64,000 bases of DNA from Acanthochlamys bracteata (GCA_019914995.1 CM034126.1:4097001-4161000), one strand, 5' to 3'. Positions 1-12,500 are shown, numbered from the stretch's first letter. The notes: generated from the sequence alone by a model not told the origin. A program made the numbers and translations.

Positions 1-681
1 GAGCTACCAAGACTTACACAGTTACAAATTCGAATCTAATCTGACTTAGAGGTTCAATACAGTGCGTAAAAGGCTTTTTAAAAGATTAGAGTTCAGCTAT
101 TTCCGGCCCGGAATAGCTAAAGTAAATTATATGTCATAAAAATTTATAATTTTGTCATAAAACATCATAAAATTAGAAAAAAATGTTAAAGTTCTATCCT
201 TTTAGCTTTTCCAGGCCAAGTATGGTGCATAAAATTGGAGGCATCTTTGATTCTATTTCAGATATGAATGACAGAAAATCCGGACTTTGGGTAGACAACA
301 ATTTTACAACATTAGTCATCCGTGATTGACATACTTGATTATGTACGTGCTTTATTTTTTTGACAAGCTTAAAACTCAGGTTAACTGCAGCATGAACAAT
401 TTGAGCACAAGATTAGCTGCAGCATGGCAAAAAATACGCCCAAATCCTACCGAGCCTTAATGGTCCACAGTGAAGCACCTAAATTTAAAAACCATAAAAC
501 TTGCGCTTAGTACATCTGTGTATATTCTTCTAGCTATGTACAAATTAGCATACATAGAGGTTTCTCAAGACATATGAACATATATATTTACAGTGATATA
601 TAAAACATGGCATATGCTTGAAGAAGGAAGAAGGTTACGATATAAAGTAAGCAAGTTCAGGGCAAAGAAGGGTTTGTTCAA
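1..681. other. Intergenic, nothing recognised
   Basis: AT-rich DNA with no coding region I can support. The part just below 682 would hold the 3' UTR of the small minus-strand ORF that ends there. Confidence 0.4.
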
Positions 682-918
682 CTATATGCCAAATGCAAAG
701 GGATTCCTTGGTTCCAGAACCTTGCTAGCAAGCCCAACATCTTCAGGTTTAATCTCCTTAATGAAAGTGATTCCATCGTTAACCTTCTCTCCAACAGCAG
801 AGATCGCTGAGGATGCCTTGGCGGTGAGCTCATCCATGGCATGGTCCTTCGCCCAGTTTCTCTTGATCATCTCTGTGAACTCACTCTCTGCGCTTAGCAA
901 GAATGTTATTTCTGCCAT
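682..918 (-). CDS. Small unrecognised 78-residue protein
   Basis: An intact 78-codon ORF with an ATG start. The product begins MAEITFLLSAESEF and ends EPRNPFAFGI. It is charged, mainly helical in character, and has no signal peptide or membrane segment. On the minus strand an acceptor-like TTTTGCAG lies a few bases upstream of the ATG, so a 5' UTR exon could precede it. Its amino-acid composition is protein-like, unlike the AT-driven ORFs nearby, but I do not recognise the family. It may be a real short gene or the last exon of a longer one. Confidence 0.4.
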   Translation of the reverse strand: MAEITFLLSAESEFTEMIKRNWAKDHAMDELTAKASSAISAVGEKVNDGITFIKEIKPEDVGLASKVLEPRNPFAFGI

Positions 919-1455
919 ATGGCTAGCTGCAAAACTTGATTATACAAGTCAAGTGAGGGTGTATGTTTTTAACTAAGAATGTGAAGTCAGACTGCACTGG
1001 AACTTGACTAATATATAGTAGTTTATGGATAAGGATTTGCTTGCGTTTGTAAGTTTAGGATTTGTTTTTTTTTGGGAAACAAGTGGTGAGAAAAATATCT
1101 CTTGAACCTGATAATCATAGTGTTATGAATTTCAGGATAAGTAACATTTCAATTCATTTCAGACTTTTTGGATCTTTTCGTCTGAAAATTTGCTAGTCGC
1201 AGTCTTATCTATTGATTGTCAAGCCACTGGAACAAGTAGGGATACACTTGTCATGATCCAGTCTAGAATCTCCTCGAGCACAAGTAGACAACAAACTATC
1301 AAAGATTGTTTGAAAACATCTAATTTGCAACACTAGAACTAGAACTGATTTACAAATTCGAGTACTAAAACCGCCAGCATCAGGGATGAAAGTGCATGGA
1401 CATGTAAAATATATGTGCAGGCTACTTGTTCAGCATCAGAGATGCAGCAGGAAAT

Positions 1456-1703
1456 TTAAGTTGGAGATGTTTTTACATGCTCCACAAACTCCTTAATTTC
1501 AGGCATCTTATTTTTCACAGCACGATCTTCTCGGAACGTTCTGCCCAGTTCATGCAACAGCGGGTATTTATCTCATTTAACAGCTGTTTGTTAAAGAACA
1601 TATCTGGAACCTTGATCCATCTTACATGACATCCAAGTACAATGTCAATCCAAATGGCGTCTCCGCTGAGAAACTTCCATTTACTAATATTCATGAAAGG
1701 CAT
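1456..1703 (-). pseudogene. Tau-class glutathione S-transferase C-terminal fragment
   Basis: The minus strand encodes FLSGDAIWIDIVLGCHVRW, which fits the tau GST C-terminal helical domain (family pattern around G-D-x-I-G-x-V-D-I-x-L-G). It continues through FFNKQLLNEINT. A frameshift near 1560 moves the reading into another frame, which reads PLLHELGRTFREDRAVKN and then reaches a stop at 1456-1458. The N-terminal thioredoxin fold with the catalytic Ser is absent: the DNA above 1703 is AT-rich repeat. It is therefore a truncated, frameshifted relic. The assignment rests on motif resemblance only. Confidence 0.6.
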
Positions 1704-1734
1704 TTCTAATAGATAGTATTTGGCAAAGTTTCCA

Positions 1735-1965
1735 AAAAATCAGCTTCTTAAGTTTTTAGTTCATGTTTGTCAGATATATTTTTATATTTTCCTATAAAAT
1801 TTATTTAAAAATTTTAAAAATATAAAAAAATTTACGTAACAAGATCTTATTATTGCTTATTTTTATTATTATTTTGAAGTCAAAAAAAGTAAAAATTATT
1901 TTTAAATAGAATAAAAATATTTTTCGTTTCAGAAAAATATTTTTCAAAAGTAATTTCAAACGTCG
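1735..1965. repeat. AT-rich MITE-like repeat copy
   Basis: A block of T/A runs ending in AAAGTAATTTCAAACG. The same kind of ending, or its inverted form at the start, recurs in many AT-rich blocks of this window. Boundaries are approximate. It directly abuts the GST relic. Confidence 0.4.
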
Positions 1966-3136
1966 GCAAGCGATATCAGTTGCTGTACCACTTCAATTCT
2001 ATAGCTTCCTGTGTCTGGCCTTTTAAAATGCTAGATAACGCTGGAAGAACTAAAGACAAATATCACTTAGACCGACCATGTTTGCCTAACACCAAATACA
2101 AACAACATTGAGTCTCTTTCTGCATTAGCTCTGAAATATATTGTACATGAATGACTAGTCCAAGTTACATACATATAGGCTCATTGTATTAGTAGATTAT
2201 TCACATGATTGTAGTTTAGACAGCCGATCAAAGGGTGCCAATGAAAAGGTTTTTACCTTGTCATCCATGTCGGCAGCCTAGAAGCGTGCTAAGGCACGCT
2301 CGTAAGGATCAGAGGGGAGAAAGGGGTAGATGCCCATGCCTGATCGATGTACTGCACAATTTTCTCTGGACTCACGGATAGATCTACCTCTGTGGGAGAG
2401 AACTGGAACTTTTTTGTACACAGGGTTGGACTGGGCAAAAAGATCACTCTTCTTGCTCGATTCTTCATTCTTACTCTCTTGAGGTTTGTGAAAATTTTGC
2501 CCTCAACACAAAGGGCTGAACCGCGTGCTGATTAGCTTCACCACCTCTGCTGCTATCCTGCTGTCAGTTCATATTAGAGTGCCTTTCAGATGCTATATAG
2601 AGATTTGCATGAATTAAAAAGAAAGAAAACTGGAACATCTTAGTTTTCATCATTAACACGGGGGCGGTTTTTCCGATTTGCCATGTTCAATTTACTGTCT
2701 TTTGATCAAGTACATCTTGCTACAAACAGGCATATGAGCCTAACTGCCAATTAGTCTTAACTCTAACTGGAAGTAGCTTTTAAGTGACGACAGCAATAGC
2801 TTCGCAGTTCCATGCAAAATTGAAAGAAAGCATGCTTGGAACCGTGATGCTGATACAAATGCTGTCGTCATTTGTAAGCTCTGGTATGGACTATGGATCA
2901 AGATGGACAAAGGTCCTTGCAGTTTGGTTTTATGCAAAGATTTACTTCGTTATCTAATTTTTGCAAATGACAACTAGCGGTTACATTGGAAAGTAGCTAG
3001 TTTCTCCAAGTATCTGGCATGCTTCCTCGGATTGATAAAGGTTAAATGACGTATCCGTCATTGCAGCAGAACATGGATGAAAAAGCACGAGCCAACTCTC
3101 TCTTCTTCCTTGCAGCAACAGTAGTGTTACTGATTC
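1966..3136. other. Intergenic, nothing recognised
   Basis: Several short ORFs on both strands, none with recognisable motifs. I see no RNA gene and no complete repeat. Confidence 0.35.
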
Positions 3137-3682
3137 TGTTGGGCCTCCAAGTTAGGATAGGTCCGGATTAGTAGCGTATGGGTTTGATGGGTTCGAATAA
3201 AAGACGGACTAGCTAATTTGGAGGTGGGCTAACAATTCGATTTGAGTTGGACCAAGTAAATCCTGGTTTGGTAGGCTTAACAGCCCACACCTCTTAATAG
3301 TTCCACATTAGCTAGGTGCTGTAATATGTATGTGCTTATAAGTGGGGGATGCTAATTCTTAAAAAGTTGGCCAATCTTTTTATTGTGAGATCTGATCTTA
3401 TAATTAGTATCAAAGCTCGATAGGGTGGAGCCTTCAAGTTAGGCTAAGTTCGGATTAGTAACGTGCAGATTTGATAAATCTGAGTGAAAGACGGATTAGT
3501 TAATTTGGAGGTGGGCCAGCAACTCGCTTTGGGTTAGGCTAGTGAACCCTGGCTTGTTGGGCTTAACAGTCTACGCTCTTTAATAATCCCACATTGGTTG
3601 GGTACTGGAATAGGTATGTGTTTATAAGTGTGAGATACTAATTCCTAAGAGGTTGGTTAATTTTTTTAGTGTAGTGATAGTA
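3137..3682 (+). mobile_element. TRIM-type miniature LTR retrotransposon, copy 1
   Basis: Two similar segments of about 260-270 bp lie head to tail (about 3137-3403 and 3425-3682). Both carry the series AAGTTAGG, TCGGATTAG (TCCGGATTAG in the first), TAATTTGGAGGTGGGC, GGCTTAACAG, CACATT and TTATAAGTG. The first starts with TGTTGGG. Between them are only about 20-25 bp. These hold TAGTATCAAAGC, close to the initiator-Met tRNA primer-binding site TGGTATCAGAGC, and a purine tract AGGGTGGAG beside the second repeat. LTR, PBS, purine tract and LTR with no coding capacity is the TRIM plan. Confidence 0.65.
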
Positions 3683-4709
3683 CTCAAGAGTAACAACGAA
3701 AACTACAGCAAGGTAGGTGCTCTCGACATAATCGATTTTCTTGGGGCAAAGTTAATGATGTGAGAAAACTAGTTCTTACAGGGAGGGAAATGTTAGGTAA
3801 TTGGGATAACAGGGTTGATTCTCTGAACTAGTTTAGGATGTCATTTACTCAATGAACATGTACATATAGCTACCAAGCTAAAATTACCCATAAGCTACAA
3901 GCAATGTAGGTTGCTTCCCACCATTTATATCATGCTGTGAGTATATGGATTCAATTCCATATAGTATCTGTGCTTGTCGCACAAAAACCTCAAATTGTAG
4001 TAGTTGCGTAACCTTTCAATATGCTTTCTATAATGGTGAGCATATGACCTCTGCTTACGTATCCAGTCATTTACATTACAGGTGTAGGTGTTGTGCTTAC
4101 GTAAAATGTCCATACGAAGTTCGACCAGGACCATCTATGCATTACATATTTATACAGACTTCTGGTATTTATTTATTGATATAGCCTGATTGCAATGGTT
4201 AGAAAGGATGTAAGCAATGCTTACTAAAAAACCAGATTCCACACTAGATGGAAGTTGCAAGGAGCTTCTCCAAGATCTTGCTACAGCTCACACATCTTCT
4301 AATACTTTTCATGTCACTAGTCCAACCACTTGACATCGGCTGATTACTTGTCATAATTTTAATTGAAGTACTATCATCGTGAAGATCTTACTTCTTTAGA
4401 ACAGGGACGAAAACTCACTAGATAGTTTTTAATGAAGAAGCCTTTTGTTTTATTTTGTTTTCTATGCATTAGAGGACTTCAAAAGAAACATAATTTAGAA
4501 GATTAGAATACCTTAGCAGATGCAGTATGAGGTCAGATGAAAACTTTCAAAGTACCATTCTGATACTTGACATATCATACCAATTGAAATGAAGAAGACA
4601 ATTAATTAATATTCCTAGAGCATTTGATGTATTTTCTAATATGAGTTATCATTCTAATGGATGCCTGAACACCCTGTAAATTTTGTCTCACAGGGAAAGT
4701 TCATTATGA
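3683..4709. other. Intergenic, nothing recognised
   Basis: Overlapping ORFs of 69 and 79 codons on opposite strands around 3925-4184 have no family motif and look like chance ORFs. Confidence 0.35.
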
Positions 4710-5431
4710 GTGATATCCTTGGTAAATGAATATTTGAAGCAGATGCAGAGAAGTGGCGGCAACAAACAAAATCAAGCAAGTTTTGAGTTTTCCACCAAAG
4801 TTGTGAGGGATAGCAGTAGTGTAGTATTTAAAATGAATGCCATTAGGCTATCTGAGTACCTTGATGAATCTGCAAGATTAGGAAATGTGGTTGACATTCA
4901 GGTTCGTTTCTTTTGGCTGTTCATCTTGACAGTTGTTTGATTCTGATCTGGTGTGTGTGTGTGTGTCTTCGAGCCGGAGAGTCCTTTCAAATTTTCAGCT
5001 TTTCAGGTTACAATCATAGACTTCTTTATTCTGGTAGCTGAAATATTCAACCTTTATTTTCTGAAAAGATTAGTGAATTCGTACTCATGTAGAAGGCTTA
5101 TATCTGAGAAGACTACAGGTTAAAAAATTCTAATAACAGCCTTCTAGTGTTAACTGCTCTTAGAACAACTAGTACTGATTTCCTTTCCCAACAGGCTGGT
5201 CTCAATGCTTAGGAAAAGATTTTACAGATGAAGGTTTTCGAAGCAACTCTTTTGTGCTTCTTTAGGTTCAAGCTATGGGATGAGAAGAAACCTGGCGATG
5301 ACAAGAGCATGTTAACCATTCAAATTGACGGTGGACTTCATCTTCGAGTCCTGTCCTCCGTATTCTTGAAACCATTTTGCTATCATGTTCATTGCAAGGT
5401 ATGTAATGTTCCATTGGACACGGATCATTGA
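4710..5431 (+). other. Possible exon fragments of an unrecognised gene
   Basis: Two protein-like segments on the plus strand. The first (4710 to about 4900) reads through KVVRDSSSVVFKMNAIRLSE to NVVDIQ and is followed by CAG/GTTCG, a donor-like junction. The second starts after a pyrimidine-rich TTCTTTAG near 5265 and reads FKLWDEKKPGDDKSMLTIQI, ending at a donor-like AAG/GTATGT near 5399. The phases do not join cleanly in the simplest splice. I do not recognise the family. This could be a degraded gene or part of a multi-exon gene I cannot assemble. Confidence 0.3.
4951..4966. repeat. (GT)8 microsatellite
   Basis: Eight uninterrupted GT units. Confidence 0.9.
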
Positions 5432-6912
5432 ATCACCTCGTCACTTCAAATAAAGGATGATGATATGTACCTAAATATTGATATCTGAAGCTTGTAGCGC
5501 ATATACCTACAAAAGTGTGGCATAATAAGGATTAAAATCTTTGTCTATAAAGAAACAGTATCAAATATCAATATAGCTTCTTGGCTTGGATGCCTTTGTT
5601 TTTACCCCAACCAAGGCCTGCAGAAGTGTTTTGGGTTTTAATTTTTGGTTCTAAAAGCTGAAGTTGGAATATTGTGGGGTGAATGTGTGCAAGAGATTAA
5701 TGGTTGTGGTGAGGTAGATAAACATATCAATGCAACAGTCTTTAAATGCTGAGACTAGAGTTGTTGGTTGGTGATATTAAATTCTTCGACGGGTTTTAAT
5801 ATAAACCGCCGGAATTTTCCGTAATCTTGAGACTAGAGTAACTTAACAAATCATTTACCTACGCATCCGAATCAGTAAACTATATAATTTAACTCTCGGA
5901 AGAGGAAGCAAATGGTGCATTGATAATTGAAGCGAGAGATGTCATAGATAATTTACATACAAGTTGCATAACAAAAACTGAGAAAGTGCTTATGAAATCT
6001 TTATACGACTGAAAGATAATAAGAGAAAATTTTAGAGAATGGTAGTTAGACAGAAATGCCGATATATAGAGTTGAATATTGGACAGTAAAAGGTGCAACA
6101 TGTACAAACTGTAGTTTGTATCTACAATTCAAGTGAAGAAATGTTGACCATGTGTGCGTGGCGCAGTGCTACAATGAAGCCAAGACAAAGAATTATTATG
6201 GCAAAAGTGAATAGTAAGGTATTAGAGAAAGGGAAACAAACTGGCAGCCGTGTTGCTGCAAGAGATGATCGATTCAAAGAGCAGCTTGCCTCACTCCTGT
6301 TATCCTCTGCCCTTTCTTCAAAAAAATCTCTCTGCCACCTCTCTTTATTGAGTCCCCACCACTTCTTTTTTTAATCTTTTTGTGCAGACAAACTTTATCT
6401 GCCTTTAAAACTTACATGTTTCTAGTTTAATATTAAACTGGCTTTTAAGATAAAGCCCAATACTTACTTACTAATTCAGCATGTCCCAGAACACCTATAT
6501 CGGGCGACATCATTTACTAAACTTGGTTAAAACCAATAAAAATCTGAAAGAATATCAAGGTCAAGAAATAACTTGAATTTATGTGATATGAATGTTGAGT
6601 GTGAGGTATGTGTTCAAAAAATTTTCAGCATGAAGGAAAAGATCTAAGATTGAAAAAGAAGATGATAGAAAGCTGCGAACTGCTACCAGTGCTGTGAATT
6701 ATCTATCTGCAAAGCTTCAATTTCTCAGCAGCAATCGCAGTTACCTACCCCGCCTTTATGGCACCACACGCTAACACAGTAGTACTGGTCTCACTACTAC
6801 TGCAAAACAAAACAAAGCACACGACCTAGCTTCCTGGCTATAAAACTCCTCAACCATTACCAGACCCTTCTCCTCCTCTTCCTTCTCTACTGTCTATCCA
6901 ATTACCAAAACC
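5432..6912. promoter_or_regulatory. Region upstream of the broken subtilase
   Basis: No supported gene. The last 80 bp contain GGCTATAAAACTCC near 6836-6849, a good TATA box about 70 bp ahead of the ATG at 6913, followed by a CT-rich leader. This looks like the original promoter of the SBT1.3-like gene, so it may still be transcribed. Confidence 0.5.
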
Positions 6913-9248
6913 ATGGCAACAGCAAGCTTTCTAGTCCTTTGCTTCACAGTGTACCATGTTTTTTTACAGTTAACTTGTGCTGTTGCACTCAAACCAACAC
7001 TGAAAACTTACATAGTTCAGATGGCTAAGCACGAGAAGCCGGAATATTTCGCCGAGCACACGGACTGGTATGCTTCTAAGCTGAGATCTTTAACACCGAT
7101 GGGCACACTGGAGGAAGAAGACCCGGCTGAGAGGATGATCTACAACTACGACACAACTTTCCACGGCTTCGCAGCGAAGCTCAGCGACGAGCAGGCGGCG
7201 CGACTCGAAAGTAGTCATGGAGTTGTTGCAGTGCTACCGGAGACTGTTTACAAGCTTCATACAACTAGAAGCCCTGACTTTTTAAAACTGCAGACTGATG
7301 TTGTCAGTAGCCGTTTTGCATCAGCCTCCGCTGATCATGACGTCATCATCGGTGTTCTTGACACAGGCATTTGGCCGGAGAGCCCAAGCTTCAATGACAG
7401 AGGCATGGGCCCTGTTCCTGCTCAGTGGAAAGGCGCATGTGAGACGGGCCGGGGATTCAATTCTTCCAACTGCAACAAAAAGGTCGTCGGAGCCCGGATC
7501 TTCTATGAAGGATACGAAGCTTCGATGGGCTCTATTGACGAGAGGGGCGAATTCAAGTCTCCCCGGGACCAAGACGGCCACGGCCACACACACTGCAGCG
7601 ACAGTTGCAGGCTCGCCGGTTCCAGGCGCCAATCTTCTCGGTTACGCTCGTGGCACGGCTCGAGGCATGGCTCCCGGTGCGAGAGTTGCCGCTTATAAAG
7701 TTTGCTGGACTGGTGGCTGCTTTAGCTCAGACATTCTTGCCGCAGTCGATCGCGCAGTGGTCGACGGTGTCAATGTGCTATCGATCTCTCTGGGGGGCGG
7801 TGTTTCAGCTTACTACCGAGACAGCTTGTCGATTGCGGCATTCGGGGCAATGGAGATGGGAGTTTTCGTCGCGTGCTCGGCAGGAAACAGCGGGCCCGAA
7901 CCAGTCAGCCTCACTAACGTCTCGCCGTGGATTACGACGGTTGGGGCTAGCACCATAGACAGAGATTTTCCAGCTTCTGCGCGTTTCAGCAACGGCATGA
8001 ATATAACCGGAGTTTCTCTCTACAGAGGCCGGAGAAACCTTGCTGCAGACAGAATGTATCCAATGGTGTACATGGAAGCAAACAATAATGTCAGCAGCAG
8101 TCCTGACCCGAAATCTCTCTGCTTAGAAGGTGCGCTTGATCCCCGTACCGTTACTGGAAAGATAGTAATCTGTGATCGTGGTGTTAATCCTCGTGTCCAG
8201 AAAGGGCAAGTCGTGAAGGATGCCGGCGGAATAGGCATGATTCTTGCCAACACTGCAGCTAATGGCGAAGAGCTTGTTGCTGACTCGCACCTCTTGCCTG
8301 CAGTTGCTGTTGGGGAGATTGCTGGCAACGTTATTAAGCGCTATGTAAAATCAAATCCGAGGCTAACTGCTACCCTATCATTCCAAGGAACGAAGTTAGG
8401 CATCCGGCCATCTCCTGTAGTAGCAGCATTCTCATCGAGAGGACCAAACATGATCACCATGGAGATATTAAAGCCTGATCTAGTGGCACCTGGAGTTAAC
8501 ATTCTAGCAGCATGGTCCGGTGATGCAAGCCCTTCAAGCTTGTCTGCTGATCGCCGGCGAGTTCAATTCTTCTATCTGGGACATCAATGTCGTGTCGTGT
8601 CCGCACGTTGCAGGTGTTGCTGTATTGCTTAAGGCAAGCCATCCAGACTGGAGCCCTGCTGCAATCAAGTCTGCATTGATGACTACCGCCTACGTCAATG
8701 ACAACACTTTCCAGCCACTGAAAGATGCTTTGACCGGTGGTCCTTCAAACCCATATGCTCATGGTGCCGGACATATTCACCCGACTAAAGCTCTCGATCC
8801 AGGCCTAGTCTATGATATTAACCCAGATGAGTACTTTGAGTTCCTCTGCTCACAGCATTTAACACCAATTCAGCTCAAGGTGTTCAGAAAGACAACAAAC
8901 AGAACTTGCAGCCACACGTTAGCGTCAGCTGGTGATCTCAATTACCCGGCCATCTCTGGTGTCTTCCCTGAAAAAGCTAATCCTGTGCTGACAGTGCAGA
9001 GAACCGTTACCAACGTTGGCCCCCCAGCATCGACTTACCATGTTAAGGTCTCACCAATGCACAGTGCTAAAATTGTAGTTGAGCCAAATGTTTTGAAGTT
9101 TACCCACCAGAAGCAGAAGCTATCCTACAAGGTAACATTCAGAACAACATCAGCACAAGCATCACCTGCTTTTGGAGCACTAACCTGGACGGATGGAATC
9201 CACTCAGTCAGAAGCCCCATTGTGTTAACATGGCCATCACCAAAGTAA
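6913..9248 (+). pseudogene. SBT1.3-like subtilisin-like serine protease, frameshifted
   Basis: Plant subtilases (S8A) are secreted proteases with a signal peptide, I9 prodomain, catalytic domain with inserted PA domain, and a fibronectin III-like tail. All parts are present on one strand without introns: a hydrophobic N-terminus, TYIVQMAKHEKPE (prodomain), VLDTGIWPE with catalytic Asp about residue 150, CSAGNSGP (oxyanion Asn), the PA-domain stretch around [13 protein letters not shown], and a C-terminus ending near 9248. The wording resembles Arabidopsis SBT1.3. It runs through three frames. One extra C at about 7584-7585 follows the catalytic His codon. An apparent 4-base loss follows 8569. 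TCGTG is duplicated at 8590-8599 inside the catalytic-Ser motif. No other stops or indels are visible, so it is either very recently inactivated or an assembly or base-call error. Confidence 0.85.
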
Positions 9249-9533
9249 CTATAGAGCTGGAAACCTTCAAGACCCAAAAACCTGTAGCTCCAAAGCAAAT
9301 CAGTCAATTTGAGAACCTGAAAGATGAAGTGTAAGCGACTGTTTAAATTCAAACTATGAAGAAGAAAGAGAGACTGTCATGCTGTTTCAATCATGTTTAT
9401 TTAAGCTCACAATATTTTTTCAATCAAAACAACTCTGTTATGTGGTCTTGATACAACAGGTATCAGGTTTCTTTTACATATTATTAGTATACATAGGGAA
9501 CTAATGTGAATACAGAAGATATGATGGACATGA

Positions 9534-12500
9534 TCAACTCGACTCCCATATTGTGACACCATCACAGGTGCAAAGCTTCTTGTAGTTCTCGCCAACTCCA
9601 GCACTTCTTGCAATGACTGCAGCAGCAATGCCAGCATCTGATTTATCTTCAGTTTGATACACTGCAATAGCACGGCCAATCAGATCCATCACTTTAATCT
9701 TCTCTTTTGCGCCCGAGTAGTGTGCCTCCCCGTTTTCATTGGCTTCTAGTGTTCCCAGGTCTCCCAATGGCTAGACGTAAAATAAAGGTCCTTATTAAGC
9801 AATTTTGATTTTCAGAAGGCTTTGGGAGCTCGTGAAAGAAGGATAATTAACGAGATAAGACTAACTTGCATAAAATGGAAGTGGAACCCATCTCATGTTA
9901 TTCAAAGCCACAATTTCAAACTTTGGAATGACTATGTTATCAGAAGAATCTCATTTAGGTGACGTCAATATCCACAGACTTGCCATCATGGTTCATATGC
10001 AAAGTTTCTAGACTCATCTGGTGCTAACTTCGATGAACTACCAAGTTGTTTTTCCAACATATACTAGGGACTCTTAACAACAGGTGTTCGTGAAGAAACT
10101 GCCAATCCAGTGTCATAGACAAACCTACTAAATAGTAACTAACAAATCATTCAACTCCAGATTAACAAAATTACTCATATCTAAGCGTACTAAACTATGA
10201 TAGAAACAGAGAAGTACTCCAGCAACATAAAAGTGGCAACATTCTTCAACATGCTTATTAAAGACAAAATAACAAGGATGTTTACCTTGTCAGCATCTTC
10301 ATTTTCAGGATGGAAAACTTTCCCAGTACTTGCTGCACCTTTAGTCATATCTCCAAACTGATTTATAGACCATCCGTGCTTACCAGGTGATAAGCCACTA
10401 AAACTTGCTTCAATTCTTGCCAACTCCATGTTTACTTGAGCGATGCGTACAACACCAAATAGCACTGGGCCTTTGAATTCAGCAACAGCAGCAGAAACTA
10501 GAAAATCTAGAGACAATAATACCAGATTACACAATAAAGTACATAAAAGTATGCGTGGACATTGTGATTGGTTGTGGAATAGTTAAATTCATCATTACAA
10601 GCTTGCAGTTATCCGGTTTGACCAACCGCAAATAGACCAAGCCAAACACGTAGATACATTCCACATTGAACATGCAAACCTTGGATCCGGTTAGCTGAGT
10701 AACAAGGATGTGTCTCTCTAATATGGACGAATAGATAGATCATCTGCATTCTAGATAGGCTGATGTACCTAACTTTAGGCATATCAATTTCCTAGAGACA
10801 GATAAAAGAAAATGTATTATCGGAATCATCACAATGAAACCCAGATGAAGACTGTCAGCTAAGACAATATCCTACAATTAGTCATCAGAGCAAATCATTT
10901 GGTATTTTTGACACTAATTAATGTAATCAGAGCTAAACATCCTAGCTGTATGCAATTAAGAAATATGTATAACTAGCTGCATAATGAAAGAAAAATACTG
11001 TGAAATAAACCTTAAGAAAGCTTGCAGCCGAAATGAGAAGGGGAAAGGAAGCATAGAGATGTAAATAGCTAGGTTATAAAGTAAAAGCAACCACCAGAAA
11101 TAATTCTTTGAACTCGTACCTATCTAGTACTAGTGACAGAATCTACCAATCAAAATCCGAAGAATACGATGAATGAACAATGGAACCTCACACGCATACC
11201 ACTGTACATTTGATATATTTCCGAATAAGAGGAAGGAAAACTCGGGCAAAGGTGAAGGCTTACAAACTCAACTATAAAGTTTTACATATCCAAAGAAACC
11301 AGTACTGACTGTTATAGGTTCCCATTAATAGCAATCAACCATCATAAATAATAAACAAAGAACACCGCTAAAACTTTTCAGGTAGTATTCGTAGCAGATT
11401 ATATTTCCAGGTGGTATTCTTACTAGCCCATATTAAAAAATTCAAATATTTAATTTGCTAATGTTTTACTGTCTCACACTGTAATCATTCTAATCCTACT
11501 TTGTTGCAATACAGCTCTTAACAAACATTTTATAAAAAAAATTAAGCAAACACAAACAAATCAAACAAGCCATAGAAAGCTTGAATTCATTTTTTGGGCA
11601 CTCCACCTAGGCATTTTATACAAGGATAATGCATGCCAATGAATTTCGAATGTGTTTTGCACCCATGAAAATTTGGAAGACTTTTTCTTCATTGTGCTAT
11701 AGATAATGAATACTAATAAGATATATTCAAGAAGTAGATTAACTGACCATCAGGGCTGCCTTGACCAATTAATCTAGCCTTTCGACCAGTATGCTCTAGA
11801 GAATCTAACATGGTCTTTACTGGAAGAGATCCGCGTACCCTTACAACTTGATTGCCCAAGTCCACATCAATACCTTTAACACCTGAAGCCATGAGTAAGT
11901 TCCAAGTAATTCATGGATACTAATCACCTCTTCCCATAAAGTAAAGACATCTTATAATGTATGCATATTATCTTAATCATTGCTTTCCATGCATCCTATC
12001 GTGTGGTCACTTACCATCAAGCTTTTGTAGGTTACTCTTCACTGCTGAAACGCAGCCTTCACATTTCATGTCAACCATGAATTCAGTCTACATCCAAAGA
12101 CAGCCTTACGTTAATAACATCTAAACAAAATGAAGATTTACTTTTCATTTACCGAACAACTTTGTTTGCCATTCTCTGTGAATTACAATAAGCATGTTCT
12201 GTCATAAGTACAGGTCCTACAGAAATTGTACAGGAAAACTTCTTCATAGCTAAAAATCTGCTGATTTTTAGTTTGGTATAGGATGTAGTATGAATGGTCT
12301 CAAGATGGGTTGCTAAGGATGGAGGACAACATCAGATTACGTTCCTTTCCGCATTTATTTTCTCAATGAAGTGTCTAAAAAAGAGTCTCATTCTTGTACT
12401 CCTGGATGCAATACGATAAAAGCAATTTGAACTACAGCAAATTCCAGTTTTTAGATACAAAGCCTAAGGCTTTTACGTCGAACAAACCATGACAAATGGA

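Noticed and set aside
3925..4184. Overlapping ORFs on both strands
   Set aside because: No motif, no splice context, no promoter; compatible with chance.
7298..8632. Programmed frameshifting or introns in the SBT1.3-like gene
   Set aside because: There is no slippery site or splice signal at the shifts; the changes are a single-base gain, a 4-base loss and a 5-base duplication.
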